Source: UBA5066 sp046331465
GTDB lineage: Bacteria; Acidobacteriota; Thermoanaerobaculia; UBA5066
Length of the DNA stretch: 64,000 nt
Direction of reading: 5' to 3'
NCBI GenBank assembly: GCA_046331465.1
Contig: JAXLQV010000003.1
Coordinates: 682,001-746,000 of the forward strand
Shown here: piece after piece, positions 1-6,806 of the stretch
How positions within the stretch are numbered: position 1 is the first letter of the stretch
How the letters are laid out: every line of letters begins with the position of its first letter
Notes under the pieces: generated by a model
What the model saw: the letters and a program-made list of their open reading frames with translations, nothing else
What the model was told of the DNA's origin: nothing
The model's database searches: none
Translations under genes and position numbers: made by a program

Positions 1-200
1 ACGACGACCGGCGAGCCGTCCCGCGGCACCTCGACGACTCCCGGCGTCGTGATGGCCTGTTCGCCGACGCGGGCAACGGCGCCGGGTGGGTCGGTGACGA
101 CCTTCAGGTCGTCGTGCGCCGACAGGAAGATCGACGCGCAGCCGGTGGAAAGGAGCGCCAGGGCGAGGAGAGGGGCGAACCGGAGCGGAGTTCCGTTCAT
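1..200 (-). CDS. Lipoprotein with PEGA-like start (partial, runs off the window)
   Basis: Read on the minus strand from the ATG at 200, this frame begins MNGTPLRFAPLLALALLSTG followed by Cys and stays open to the window edge. That is a short charged n-region, a hydrophobic core and a lipobox (L-S-T-G-C), so the product should be a lipoprotein. The mature part reads VVTDPPGAVARVGEQ and then TTPGVVEVPRDG, which is the usual wording of PEGA-type beta modules (TDPPGA..V.VG...TP..V.VPR). A strong ribosome binding site (GAAGGAGG) lies about 6 nt before the ATG. The C-terminal portion is missing, so only the family type can be proposed. PEGA modules are generally envelope-associated; no enzymatic function is claimed. 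Confidence 0.7.
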   Translation of the reverse strand, partial: MNGTPLRFAPLLALALLSTGCASIFLSAHDDLKVVTDPPGAVARVGEQAITTPGVVEVPRDGSPVV

Positions 201-323
201 GGCGGCCTCCTTCGGGGTGTTCGCCCTGTGGAAGCGCAACCCGGGTGCCGGGCCGGCCCCGAGGCGACCTCGAGCCGCCGTCCACGCCCAAGCCCCTCTG
301 TCCGAAGGAGATCGCAATGGGAA

Positions 324-355
324 GGCCCCGGAACGGAAGATCCCGTCCCGGGGCC
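324..355 (-). terminator. Hairpin downstream of the VOC gene
   Basis: GGCCCCGG at 324-331 pairs with CCGGGGCC at 348-355, and the stem can extend inward through ACGG/CCGT with one mismatch. It lies about 75 nt past the stop of the minus-strand VOC gene. There is no clear T-run, so it may be a terminator or only an mRNA end-stabilising hairpin. The rest of the 201-430 gap shows nothing else I can support. Confidence 0.4.
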
Positions 356-430
356 CGTCTCACCTTTCGGCGAGAGCCTCTCACCGCGAGGCGAGAGGAC
401 GGGAGCGACCCGGCCCTCCTGCGCGGCGGC

Positions 431-901
431 TCAGCCGGCCTGGAACCTCGCGGCCATCCTCGTCTTCATCTCCTCGGGGGTCACGTCCTCGACGTGGGTC
501 GAGATCGCCCACTGGTGCCCGAACGGGTCGGTCACCTTCGCGAAGCGGTCCCCCCAGAACTCGTCCGTCGGCGGCATCGTGACCGTGCAGCCCGCCGCGA
601 CGGCCCTCTGGAACGTCGCGTCGCAGTCTTCGACGTAGAGCATGATCGTGCAGGTCGAGCCGCCCCGCGCGAGCGGGCCGAGCTGCCCCCAGTCGGGGAA
701 CTCGTCCGAGAGCATCAGCATCGAGTCGCCGATCCTCACCTCGGCGTGCATCACCGAGCCCCCCGGCCCCGGCATCCGGACCGTCTCGACGGCGCCGAAC
801 GCCTTCGCGTAGAACGCAAGCGCCTCGGCGGCCCCCTTCAGGACGAGGTACGGGGTAATCGTCCGGTATCCCTCGGGGATCGGGTTCACTTTCCCGGCCA
901 T
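431..901 (-). CDS. VOC superfamily (PhnB/glyoxalase-like) protein
   Basis: A 156-residue single-domain protein of the vicinal-oxygen-chelate fold, PhnB-like branch. Visible features are the opening IPEGYRTITPYLVLKGAAEA, the F-Y-x-K-A-F-G-A helix end, MHAEVRIGDSMLMLSDE, and the C-terminal DPFGHQWAISTHVEDVTPEE, all hallmarks of PhnB-like proteins. The start is supported by a GGAGA ribosome binding site. PhnB-like proteins are small cytoplasmic dimers whose substrates are mostly unknown; despite the name there is no phosphonate gene nearby. It stands alone between the partial lipoprotein and the DinB gene. Family assignment is secure, exact reaction unknown. Confidence 0.88.
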   Translation of the reverse strand: MAGKVNPIPEGYRTITPYLVLKGAAEALAFYAKAFGAVETVRMPGPGGSVMHAEVRIGDSMLMLSDEFPDWGQLGPLARGGSTCTIMLYVEDCDATFQRAVAAGCTVTMPPTDEFWGDRFAKVTDPFGHQWAISTHVEDVTPEEMKTRMAARFQAG

Positions 902-974
902 GGTCGTCTCCTTTCCGAAGGACCCGCGAGGGGCACCTTCCCCGTCCCGTGGAACTCTCCCGCGGGCGGCATCT

Positions 975-1018
975 CCCTGAGATGTCTTCGCGTCTTCTAC
1001 GCGGACCGCGTCTCAGGG
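975..1018. terminator. Inverted repeat after the DinB gene
   Basis: CCCTGAGA at 975-982 is the exact reverse complement of TCTCAGGG at 1011-1018, with further short CGCG pairings inside. It lies 22 nt beyond the stop of the minus-strand DinB gene and about 70 nt upstream of the VOC start, so it probably separates the two transcripts. No T-tract follows. Confidence 0.4.
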
Positions 1019-1040
1019 TTTCGGGCGAGCGAGGCGCCCC

Positions 1041-1526
1041 TCATCCCGACGGCCGGAGCTTCTTGAGGACCTGCACCTGCCCGGCGTGGTAGAGGTCGTG
1101 AGCCGCGACGCCCCGGACGAGGTGAAGCGCCTTCGCGCGGGCCGCCCCCGCGAGGGCCGGCAGCCTCTCCGCCACCGCCGCGACGAGCGCGCGGTGCTCC
1201 GCGCCGAGGAGGGCGAGGTCGGCCTTCCAGGCGGCTTCGTCCGGCTCACCCGCGGGTCGCCGGAACCAGTTGCTCCCCTCGAGCGCGAACGATCCTCGCT
1301 TCTCCCCTGTCAGCTTCCGCCGCACGGCGTACTTCCAGTAGGCGGCGTGGAGAGCGAGCTCCCAGGCGTTCGGCCTCCCCTCGCCCGCGCGCCAGGCCGC
1401 CTCGGCGGCGGTCATCCCGCGGAACGAGCCGCGGAGGTTCGTGCCGTGCCACGACTTCCTCTCGTAGGCCTCGGCGAGGAGGTCGAGGAGGAGGGACGTC
1501 TCGGGGTCTCGGGCGGTTCGGGACAT
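1041..1526 (-). CDS. DinB/YfiT-fold protein
   Basis: 161 residues, the normal size of a DinB-like four-helix bundle. Putative metal ligands are visible: a His in the first helix region (WHGTN, about residue 27), a mid-protein His (ALHAAYWKY) and the C-terminal HxxxH in AAHDLYHAGQ, which is the family signature. DinB-like proteins bind a divalent metal and include thiol-S-transferases, but many are uncharacterised. The ATG at 1526 is only 4 nt after the stop of the amidohydrolase gene, so it is probably the last gene of a TfoX_N-amidohydrolase-DinB operon. Family well supported; substrate not deducible. Confidence 0.85.
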   Translation of the reverse strand: MSRTARDPETSLLLDLLAEAYERKSWHGTNLRGSFRGMTAAEAAWRAGEGRPNAWELALHAAYWKYAVRRKLTGEKRGSFALEGSNWFRRPAGEPDEAAWKADLALLGAEHRALVAAVAERLPALAGAARAKALHLVRGVAAHDLYHAGQVQVLKKLRPSG

Positions 1527-1530
1527 GGAA

Positions 1531-3243
1531 TCACCACTGCCCCTTCTCGAACGCGACCCTTCCCCCGACGATCGTCATCACGACCTCCGTCCCCGGGATC
1601 TCCGCGTCGGGCACGGCCGAGAGGTCGCGCGAGAGGACGACGACGTCGGCGAGCTTCCCGGGGGCGAGCGTCCCCTTGATCCCCTCCTCGAACGCGGCGT
1701 ACGCGTTGGCGACCGTGTAGGAGCGGAGCGCTTCCATCCGCGTCATCCGCTGCTCGGGGAAGAAGGCCGGGCCCGTCTTCGGCTGGCGCGTGACGGAAGC
1801 GTAGAAGGAGGCGATCGGGTCGACGTCCTCGACCGGGGCGTCCGTCCCGTTCCCGATGCGGGCCCCCGCGTCGAGGAGCCGCCGCCAGGCGTAGGCCCCC
1901 TCGCGGGCCCGCGTCTCGCCGAGGCGCGCGACGACGAACGGCGCATCGGAGGGGCAGTGGATCCCCTGCATCATCGCGAGGACGCCGAGCCTGCCGAAGC
2001 GGGGGACGTCGGCCGGGTCGAGGTGCTGCGCGTGCTCGATCCGGAAGCGGAGGTCCTTCTTCGGATACCGCCCGAGGACCTTCTCGTAGACGTCGAGGAC
2101 CTCGCGGTTCGCCCGGTCCCCGATGGCGTGGACGCCGAGCTGCCACCCGTTCGCCGCGGCGAACTCGGCGGTCTTCTCGAGGTCCTTCATCGGGTAGGTG
2201 CAGAGGCCGGTCTGACCGGGAGCGTCCGCGTACGGCGCGAGGAGCCACGCCCCGCGCGAGCCGAGCGCGCCGTCGGCGAGCCGCTTGATCGCCCGGACGG
2301 TGAGGTGGTTCCGCCCCGCGCCGACGACGCGCACCCGCGCCGCCGCCTTCCCGAGCTCCTCGTTCGAGGCCGAGAGCATCGCGTAGACGCGGATCCCGAG
2401 CGTCCCCGCCTCGGCCCGCTGCCGGTAGCGGGCGACGACGTCGAAGGGAACGCCGGCGTCGTGGAGAGAGGTCACCCCCTTGCGGAGGCACTCCTCGACG
2501 GCGAGGTCGATCCGGCGGTCGAGGTCGGCGACGACCTGGGCGGGCGTCCGCTTCGCGAGGTCCGCTTCGAGGGCCCGCTCGACGAGCTCCTCGGCGTTCT
2601 CGCGGAGGAGCCCCGTCGGCTCGCCCGAGGCGTCCTTCAGGATCTCGCCTCCGGCCGGCGGTTTCGTGTCCCGCCCGACGGCGGCCTTCCGCAGGGCCGC
2701 GGCGTTCACGAAGACGGCGTGGCCGCTCGCGTGGGAGAGGATCACCGGGTTCGACGGCGCGGCGGCGCTCAGCGACGCGTGGAGCGGGAAGCCCTCGACG
2801 TTCGGCTCGGGGGGCGAGGCCCACTCCTTCTGGTGCCAGCCGCGCCCGAGGATCCACTCGCCGGGGCGCGCCTTCCTCGCCGCCGCCGCGACGCGACCGA
2901 CGACCTCGTCCCAGCTCTTCGCCCCCCTCAGGTCGAGGGCGATCCGCGCGTCGCCGATCCCGAGAAGGTGCGCGTGCCCGTCGATGAAGCCCGGGCTGGC
3001 CGTCTTCCCGCCCAGGTCGACGACGCGCGTCTTCGGCCCGCGGAGCTTCGCGACGTCGTCGGCGGTCCCGACGGCGACGACGCGGTCCCCGGAGACCGCG
3101 AGCGCTTCGGCCTCCGGCCTCGCGTCGTCCATCGTCAGGACCTTCCCGTTCGTCAGGATCAGGTCCGCCGGCTTCTCTCCGGTTGCCGCCACGAGCGCAC
3201 CTCCGGCGAGGACGATCACCCCGAGCCCGCTCCGCTTCCTCAC
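1531..3243 (-). CDS. Amidohydrolase family 3 (YtcJ-like) metal-dependent hydrolase
   Basis: 570 residues, full length for YtcJ-like amidohydrolases. The N-terminus (MRKRSGLGVIVLAGGALVAA) looks like a signal peptide or anchor, so the enzyme may be exported. It then shows the small beta-sandwich start (LILTNGKVLTMD), the metal-binding GFIDGHAHL, LSHASGHA, GVHAIGDRANREVLD, RIEHAQHL and the C-terminal GTDAPVEDVDP, all typical of this family. Such enzymes hydrolyse C-N bonds of small amides or N-acyl compounds. The GTG start at 3243 has a GGGAGGTGA site 8 nt upstream and is 4 nt after the TfoX_N stop, suggesting co-transcription. The specific substrate cannot be read from sequence. Confidence 0.9.
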   Translation of the reverse strand: MRKRSGLGVIVLAGGALVAATGEKPADLILTNGKVLTMDDARPEAEALAVSGDRVVAVGTADDVAKLRGPKTRVVDLGGKTASPGFIDGHAHLLGIGDARIALDLRGAKSWDEVVGRVAAAARKARPGEWILGRGWHQKEWASPPEPNVEGFPLHASLSAAAPSNPVILSHASGHAVFVNAAALRKAAVGRDTKPPAGGEILKDASGEPTGLLRENAEELVERALEADLAKRTPAQVVADLDRRIDLAVEECLRKGVTSLHDAGVPFDVVARYRQRAEAGTLGIRVYAMLSASNEELGKAAARVRVVGAGRNHLTVRAIKRLADGALGSRGAWLLAPYADAPGQTGLCTYPMKDLEKTAEFAAANGWQLGVHAIGDRANREVLDVYEKVLGRYPKKDLRFRIEHAQHLDPADVPRFGRLGVLAMMQGIHCPSDAPFVVARLGETRAREGAYAWRRLLDAGARIGNGTDAPVEDVDPIASFYASVTRQPKTGPAFFPEQRMTRMEALRSYTVANAYAAFEEGIKGTLAPGKLADVVVLSRDLSAVPDAEIPGTEVVMTIVGGRVAFEKGQW

Positions 3244-3247
3244 GCCG

Positions 3248-3676
3248 TCACCTCCCCTTCGCTCCCGCGCCGCCCCGGCCCCCGACGCCCCGTCCGCGCG
3301 GGCCCCGGGCCTGCCCCTTGGCGGCCCGCCCGCCCCGCCGCGATTTCTTCTCCCCGGCGCGGGCGGCCACGGCGAGCGCCGCGTCGACCCAGCGCGCGAG
3401 GGCGTCGACGTCCTCGAGGACGTCGGGAGGGAGCTCCCAGTACCCCATCGCGGGCTCGTCGGGACCGAACGGCCGGAACGGCTTCATCCCGGCGGCCTCG
3501 AAGGCGGGGATCGTCTCCTCGTCGGCCTTCAGGTAGAGGACGTCGTCGTCGGCGAGGGCGAAGAAGAGGTCGCCCGCGTAGATCCCGAGACCGCCGAACA
3601 TCCGGCGACCGTGGACGCGGGTCACCATCCCGAGCTGGTCGAGGACGAAGAGGCGGAACTCCTCCGAGACGGCCAC
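3248..3676 (-). CDS. TfoX N-terminal domain protein
   Basis: A 142-residue protein whose first about 100 residues are a TfoX_N domain: EFRLFVLDQLGMVTRVHGRR, then MFGGLGIYAGDLFFALADDD and VLYLKAD. The remainder is a basic Gly/Arg/Lys-rich tail (KKSRRGGRAAKGQARG). TfoX_N occurs in competence regulator TfoX/Sxy but also in many stand-alone proteins of unknown role, so competence should not be assumed; the TfoX C-terminal domain is absent. I chose the GTG at 3676 because the domain starts there; the longer upstream reading has no domain content and antisense-like composition. It heads the operon with the amidohydrolase and DinB genes. Confidence 0.82.
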   Translation of the reverse strand: MAVSEEFRLFVLDQLGMVTRVHGRRMFGGLGIYAGDLFFALADDDVLYLKADEETIPAFEAAGMKPFRPFGPDEPAMGYWELPPDVLEDVDALARWVDAALAVAARAGEKKSRRGGRAAKGQARGPRGRGVGGRGGAGAKGR

Positions 3677-3747
3677 GCGCGCATTCTCGCCCCTGAGGCC
3701 GGCCGCGGTGCGCTCCACGCCCCTCCCGTTCCGGAGCGTCCCTCGGG

Positions 3748-3753
3748 TAGCAT
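3748..3753 (+). promoter_or_regulatory. TANNNT box before the membrane protein gene
   Basis: TAGCAT ends 11 nt before the ATG at 3765 and no Shine-Dalgarno lies between. The spacing is longer than in the other TANNNT cases in this window, so a leaderless or very short leader is only possible here. Confidence 0.3.
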
Positions 3754-3764
3754 CCGCCCACCCG

Positions 3765-4868
3765 ATGAAAGCGCTCCTCCCGGCCCTCGGAACGGCGGCC
3801 CTCGGCGTCGCCGTCCTCCTGACGTTCCTCCTCGCCGTCACGACGAGCTTCTTCACGCTCCGCCCGCCGTCGGGACCCGACGCGATGGGGCTCTTCGTCG
3901 TCTTCCTCCTCCCGGTCGCCGCGTGGTTCCTCGTCCTCGCCGGCGCGCTCGCCGCCGTCGGCCGCGGGGGCTTCGACTGGGTGAGCCGCACGCCGGGGGT
4001 CCCGACGCTCGCCGTCCTCGGGACGACCGTCGGGCTCGGGATCCTCTCCTTCGCCGCAGCGGCCTTCTCGCTCGAGGTCCGATTCGCCGCGCGGACGCCC
4101 GTCGGCGTTGCGGGGGGCTTCCTCCTGCCGCTCGCCGTCGCGGGCCTCCTCGCGTTCCTCCTCTGGAAAGAGCCGGCCGCCGTCTCCGCCGCGCGCTGGG
4201 TCCGCCCCGCGGGCGCCGTCCTCGCGTCGCTCGCGGCGCTCGCCTTCCTCGGCGGCCTCGTCGCCCTCGTGCAGGGCTCGATGGAGGACGCGAAGCGGGC
4301 GGAGGAGGCGCGCGTCGAGGACGAGAAGCGCGCGGCCGAGATCCGCGCCGAGAACGCCGCTCTCGCGGCGAAGCAGGACGCCGAGCTCGCCGCGCTCCCC
4401 GACGACGCGCCGATCGAGGAGTTCCTCGCGCACCTCTTCATCGACAAGACCGAGGAGCACCACAGGAAGGCGATCGAGAGGATCCGGGCGCTCCCCGACC
4501 TGACGGCGCGCCTCGCCGCCCGCCTCGAGCACCCCGAGCCGCTCCAGCGCGAGTACGTCCTCAACTTCGTGAAGATGGCGGGAACGCCCGACCCCGCCTG
4601 GGAGCCGCTCGTGCGGAAGGCGATCGTCCGGCTCGCCGAGGACTACCGCGTCGAGGCGAAGGACCTCTCGATCGGGAGGATCACCCACGTGAAGGGGCTC
4701 TCGTGGGGCGCTCTCCTCGCGGCCCAGACCTTCGGGCCGAAGCGCTTCGAGGCGGAGGTTCGCGGGCTGCGCGAGGCCGTGGCGACCTGGCCGAACGAGG
4801 ACCCGCGGAAGGACGCCCTCGAGGTCATCGACCTCTACCTCGCCGGCAAGCCCGTCCCGGATTCGTAG
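3765..4868 (+). CDS. Polytopic membrane protein with C-terminal helical domain
   Basis: 367 residues. The first about 175 contain four to five hydrophobic segments (LPALGTAALGVAVLLTFLLA; LFVVFLLPVAAWFLVLAGAL; VLGTTVGLGILSFAAAAF; FLLPLAVAGLLAFLLW; AGAVLASLAALAFLGGLVAL). A charged stretch rich in Glu/Lys/Arg/Ala follows (about residues 178-220), likely coiled coil, then a soluble alpha-helical domain with repeats of the kind seen in HEAT-like proteins. I do not recognise the family. The ATG at 3765 is chosen over the upstream GTG at 3708 because the extra residues are not signal-like. It stands alone, divergent from the TfoX_N operon and convergent with the ATP-grasp gene. Confidence 0.75.
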   Translation: MKALLPALGTAALGVAVLLTFLLAVTTSFFTLRPPSGPDAMGLFVVFLLPVAAWFLVLAGALAAVGRGGFDWVSRTPGVPTLAVLGTTVGLGILSFAAAAFSLEVRFAARTPVGVAGGFLLPLAVAGLLAFLLWKEPAAVSAARWVRPAGAVLASLAALAFLGGLVALVQGSMEDAKRAEEARVEDEKRAAEIRAENAALAAKQDAELAALPDDAPIEEFLAHLFIDKTEEHHRKAIERIRALPDLTARLAARLEHPEPLQREYVLNFVKMAGTPDPAWEPLVRKAIVRLAEDYRVEAKDLSIGRITHVKGLSWGALLAAQTFGPKRFEAEVRGLREAVATWPNEDPRKDALEVIDLYLAGKPVPDS

Positions 4869-4931
4869 GTTCGCGAGGGCCCCGCCCGCGGCGCCCCGGG
4901 AAGGCGCGCATCCCGGACGCGGCCCGGCGTA

Positions 4932-5888
4932 TCAGCGCGGCTGGAGGCCGAGCGCCTTCGGCCAGGTCCCCGTCGGCTCCCACGGGATCGGGTGGAGCGC
5001 CCGCTCGACGAGCGTCTCGGCCATCTCCGCCACGATCCAGCGGAAGTTCTCCTCGCCGACGGAGTGGAGATCGGCGTCCGGGGCGCAGTTCATGAAGTCG
5101 ATCGCGTAGGGGACCCCGTCCCGCACGGCGAACTCGACCGTGTTCATGTCGTACCCGAGGGCGTCGCAGAGGGCGAGGGCGTCCTTCGTGACGCGGAGGG
5201 CCATGTCGTCGGGGACGGGTTTCCCGGCGACGGCGGAGTAGCGCGCCTCGTGCGGCTCCTTCGGCGCGTACGGCATGATCTTCACCTTCTGCCGACCGGC
5301 GACCCAGCAGCGGTAGTAGTCGGTGAAGTCGATCGCCTCCTGGGCCATCATCGCGAGGTCGCGCGTCTGGTCGTAGGCGTCGAAGAACTCCTCGCGGCTG
5401 TGGACCTTGTAGACGTCCTTCCAGCCGCCGCCGTACGCGGGCTTCATGAAGATCGGGAAGCCGAGGTAGCGGAAGACCTCGTCCCAGTCGACGAGGCTCA
5501 GGTTCCGGAACGACTTGTCCGTCGTGTTCGGCGGGTGCTCCTTGTGCGGGAGGAGGACCGTCCGCGGCACCGCGACCCCGACGGCCCGGGCGACGACGTT
5601 GTCGAAGAACTTGTCGTCGGCCGACCACCAGAACGGGTTGTTGACGACCTGGACGCCCCGGGCGGCGGCGCACTTGAGGAACGTCCTGTAGAACGGCACC
5701 TCGTGGCTGATCCGGTCGAGGACGACGTCGTAGGCGAAGGCCTGCTCCTGCGAGATGTGCCCGATCTGGACGGGCTCCCCCTTGACGGCCAGCCCGCGAC
5801 GGCGCGCGAGCTCGTTGATCTCGTGGCAGAGGGCCCAGGGGAAGGTGTCCTCCATGCCGAACAGGACCCCGATCGTCTTGACGCTCAC
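4932..5888 (-). CDS. ATP-grasp family ligase-like protein
   Basis: 318 residues. The N-terminal part starts VSVKTIGVLFGMEDTFPWAL, followed by an ATP-grasp core with PIFMKPAYGGGWKDVYKV (ATP-binding Lys and Gly-rich loop), MAQEAIDFTDYYRCWVAG, and a C-terminal metal-binding part with NTVEFAVRDGVPYAIDFMNC and then APDADLHS. ATP-grasp enzymes join a carboxylate to an amine or thiol through an acyl-phosphate. The GTG at 5888 is preferred over the upstream in-frame start at 5990 because it sits behind GGAGGT and the upstream residues are low-complexity and overlap the divergent gene. It is divergent from the esterase-like gene at 5989, and the pair may act on the same molecule. Substrate unknown. 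Confidence 0.83.
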   Translation of the reverse strand: MSVKTIGVLFGMEDTFPWALCHEINELARRRGLAVKGEPVQIGHISQEQAFAYDVVLDRISHEVPFYRTFLKCAAARGVQVVNNPFWWSADDKFFDNVVARAVGVAVPRTVLLPHKEHPPNTTDKSFRNLSLVDWDEVFRYLGFPIFMKPAYGGGWKDVYKVHSREEFFDAYDQTRDLAMMAQEAIDFTDYYRCWVAGRQKVKIMPYAPKEPHEARYSAVAGKPVPDDMALRVTKDALALCDALGYDMNTVEFAVRDGVPYAIDFMNCAPDADLHSVGEENFRWIVAEMAETLVERALHPIPWEPTGTWPKALGLQPR

Positions 5889-5975
5889 GCCGACCTCCAC
5901 GCTCCCTGGGCTTCCGGGCGAGGGAATCCTAGCAGGCGGCCCGCCCCCCCGGTGCGCCCCGGTCCCCCGGCCCGA

Positions 5976-5981
5976 TAGACT
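5976..5981 (+). promoter_or_regulatory. -10 box for a leaderless mRNA (esterase-like gene)
   Basis: TAGACT ends 7 nt before the ATG at 5989, with no Shine-Dalgarno in between. The same TAGACTCCGCG string precedes the thyX and surA-like starts elsewhere in the window, which makes it a recurrent promoter form rather than chance. Confidence 0.5.
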
Positions 5982-5988
5982 CCGCGGC

Positions 5989-6696
5989 ATGAGGCGCGAG
6001 TACCACTCCTGGGTGAGCCACCACCTCGGCCGGCAGATGGAGTTCCTCTGGTTCGGGGAGCGCGGCTACCCGGTCCTCGTCTTCCCGACGTCGATGGGAC
6101 GCTTCTGGCAGAACGAGGACTTCGGCCTCACCGGCGCGCTCGCGGACAAGGTCGACGCCGGATACATCCAGCTCGTCTGCGTCGACTCCGTCGACACGGA
6201 GAGCTGGTACAACAGGAACGCGCCTCCCGCCTACCGCGCCCGCCGGCACGACGACTACGACCGCTACCTCAGGCAGGAGCTCGTCCCGTACGTGCAGCAC
6301 CGCTCGGGGCGCGGCGACCTCGGCGTCTGCGGCGCCTCGTTCGGCGCCTACCACGCCGCGAACTTCGCCGGGCGCTACCCGGGCCTCGTCACGAAGGCGG
6401 TCCTCTTCTCGGGGCTCTACCACGTCGGCCAGTTCCTCGACGGCTACTGGGACGACCTCTGCTACTACCATTGCCCCGAGGCCTACGTCTCGAACGCCGA
6501 CGAGGGGCTCGTCCAGCGCCTCCGGCAGGTGGAGTGGTTCGTCGCCACCGGCGAGCACGACTCCCTCATCGGCGAGAACCGGCACTTCGCCGGGCTCCTC
6601 CAGGGGAAGGGGATCCCGGTCCACGCCGAGTTCTGGCCGGGCGTCTTCGGTCACGACTGGCCCTTCTGGCGGGAAGCGGTCCGACGGTTCCTGTGA
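5989..6696 (+). CDS. Alpha/beta-hydrolase fold esterase-like protein
   Basis: 235 residues, full-length putative-esterase (esterase D/antigen 85-like) fold. It begins MRREYHSWVSHHLGRQMEFL, has the F-P-T-S-M-G oxyanion strand, the nucleophile elbow GASFGAYHA (Ser), and a late FGHDWPFW carrying the likely catalytic His; the Asp is probably in ATGEHDSL. No signal peptide is visible, so it should be cytoplasmic. It is divergent from an ATP-grasp ligase whose coding start is 100 bp away. Related hydrolases are found beside ATP-grasp genes in other bacteria (general recollection, not checked). Substrate unknown. Confidence 0.85.
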   Translation: MRREYHSWVSHHLGRQMEFLWFGERGYPVLVFPTSMGRFWQNEDFGLTGALADKVDAGYIQLVCVDSVDTESWYNRNAPPAYRARRHDDYDRYLRQELVPYVQHRSGRGDLGVCGASFGAYHAANFAGRYPGLVTKAVLFSGLYHVGQFLDGYWDDLCYYHCPEAYVSNADEGLVQRLRQVEWFVATGEHDSLIGENRHFAGLLQGKGIPVHAEFWPGVFGHDWPFWREAVRRFL

Positions 6697-6744
6697 CGGC
6701 CGCGTCGGCCCGCTCCTGCAAGAGATTCTCAGCGAACGACATCC

Positions 6745-6774
6745 GGCCGGCCCGGGGAAACCCCGGCGCCGGCC
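6745..6774 (+). terminator. Hairpin between esterase and M16 genes
   Basis: GGCCGG-C-CCGGGG, loop AAA, CCCCGG-CG-CCGGCC: a 12-bp stem with one small internal loop, 49 nt after the esterase stop. It lacks a T-tract, so it may end the upstream transcript or lie in the leader of the peptidase mRNA. Confidence 0.4.
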
Positions 6775-6806
6775 TTCGCGTATCAGAACGCCAAGGTGAG
6801 GTGTCC

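Noticed and set aside
3677..4688. Long minus-strand frames opposite the membrane protein gene at 3765-4868.
   Set aside because: They are charged low-complexity mirror frames; only their last about 142 codons form a recognisable TfoX_N domain, annotated separately from 3676.
5889..5990. Longer N-terminus for the ATP-grasp protein starting at 5990.
   Set aside because: The added residues are Gly/Pro/Arg-rich and would overlap the start of the divergent esterase gene; the GTG at 5888 has a ribosome site.
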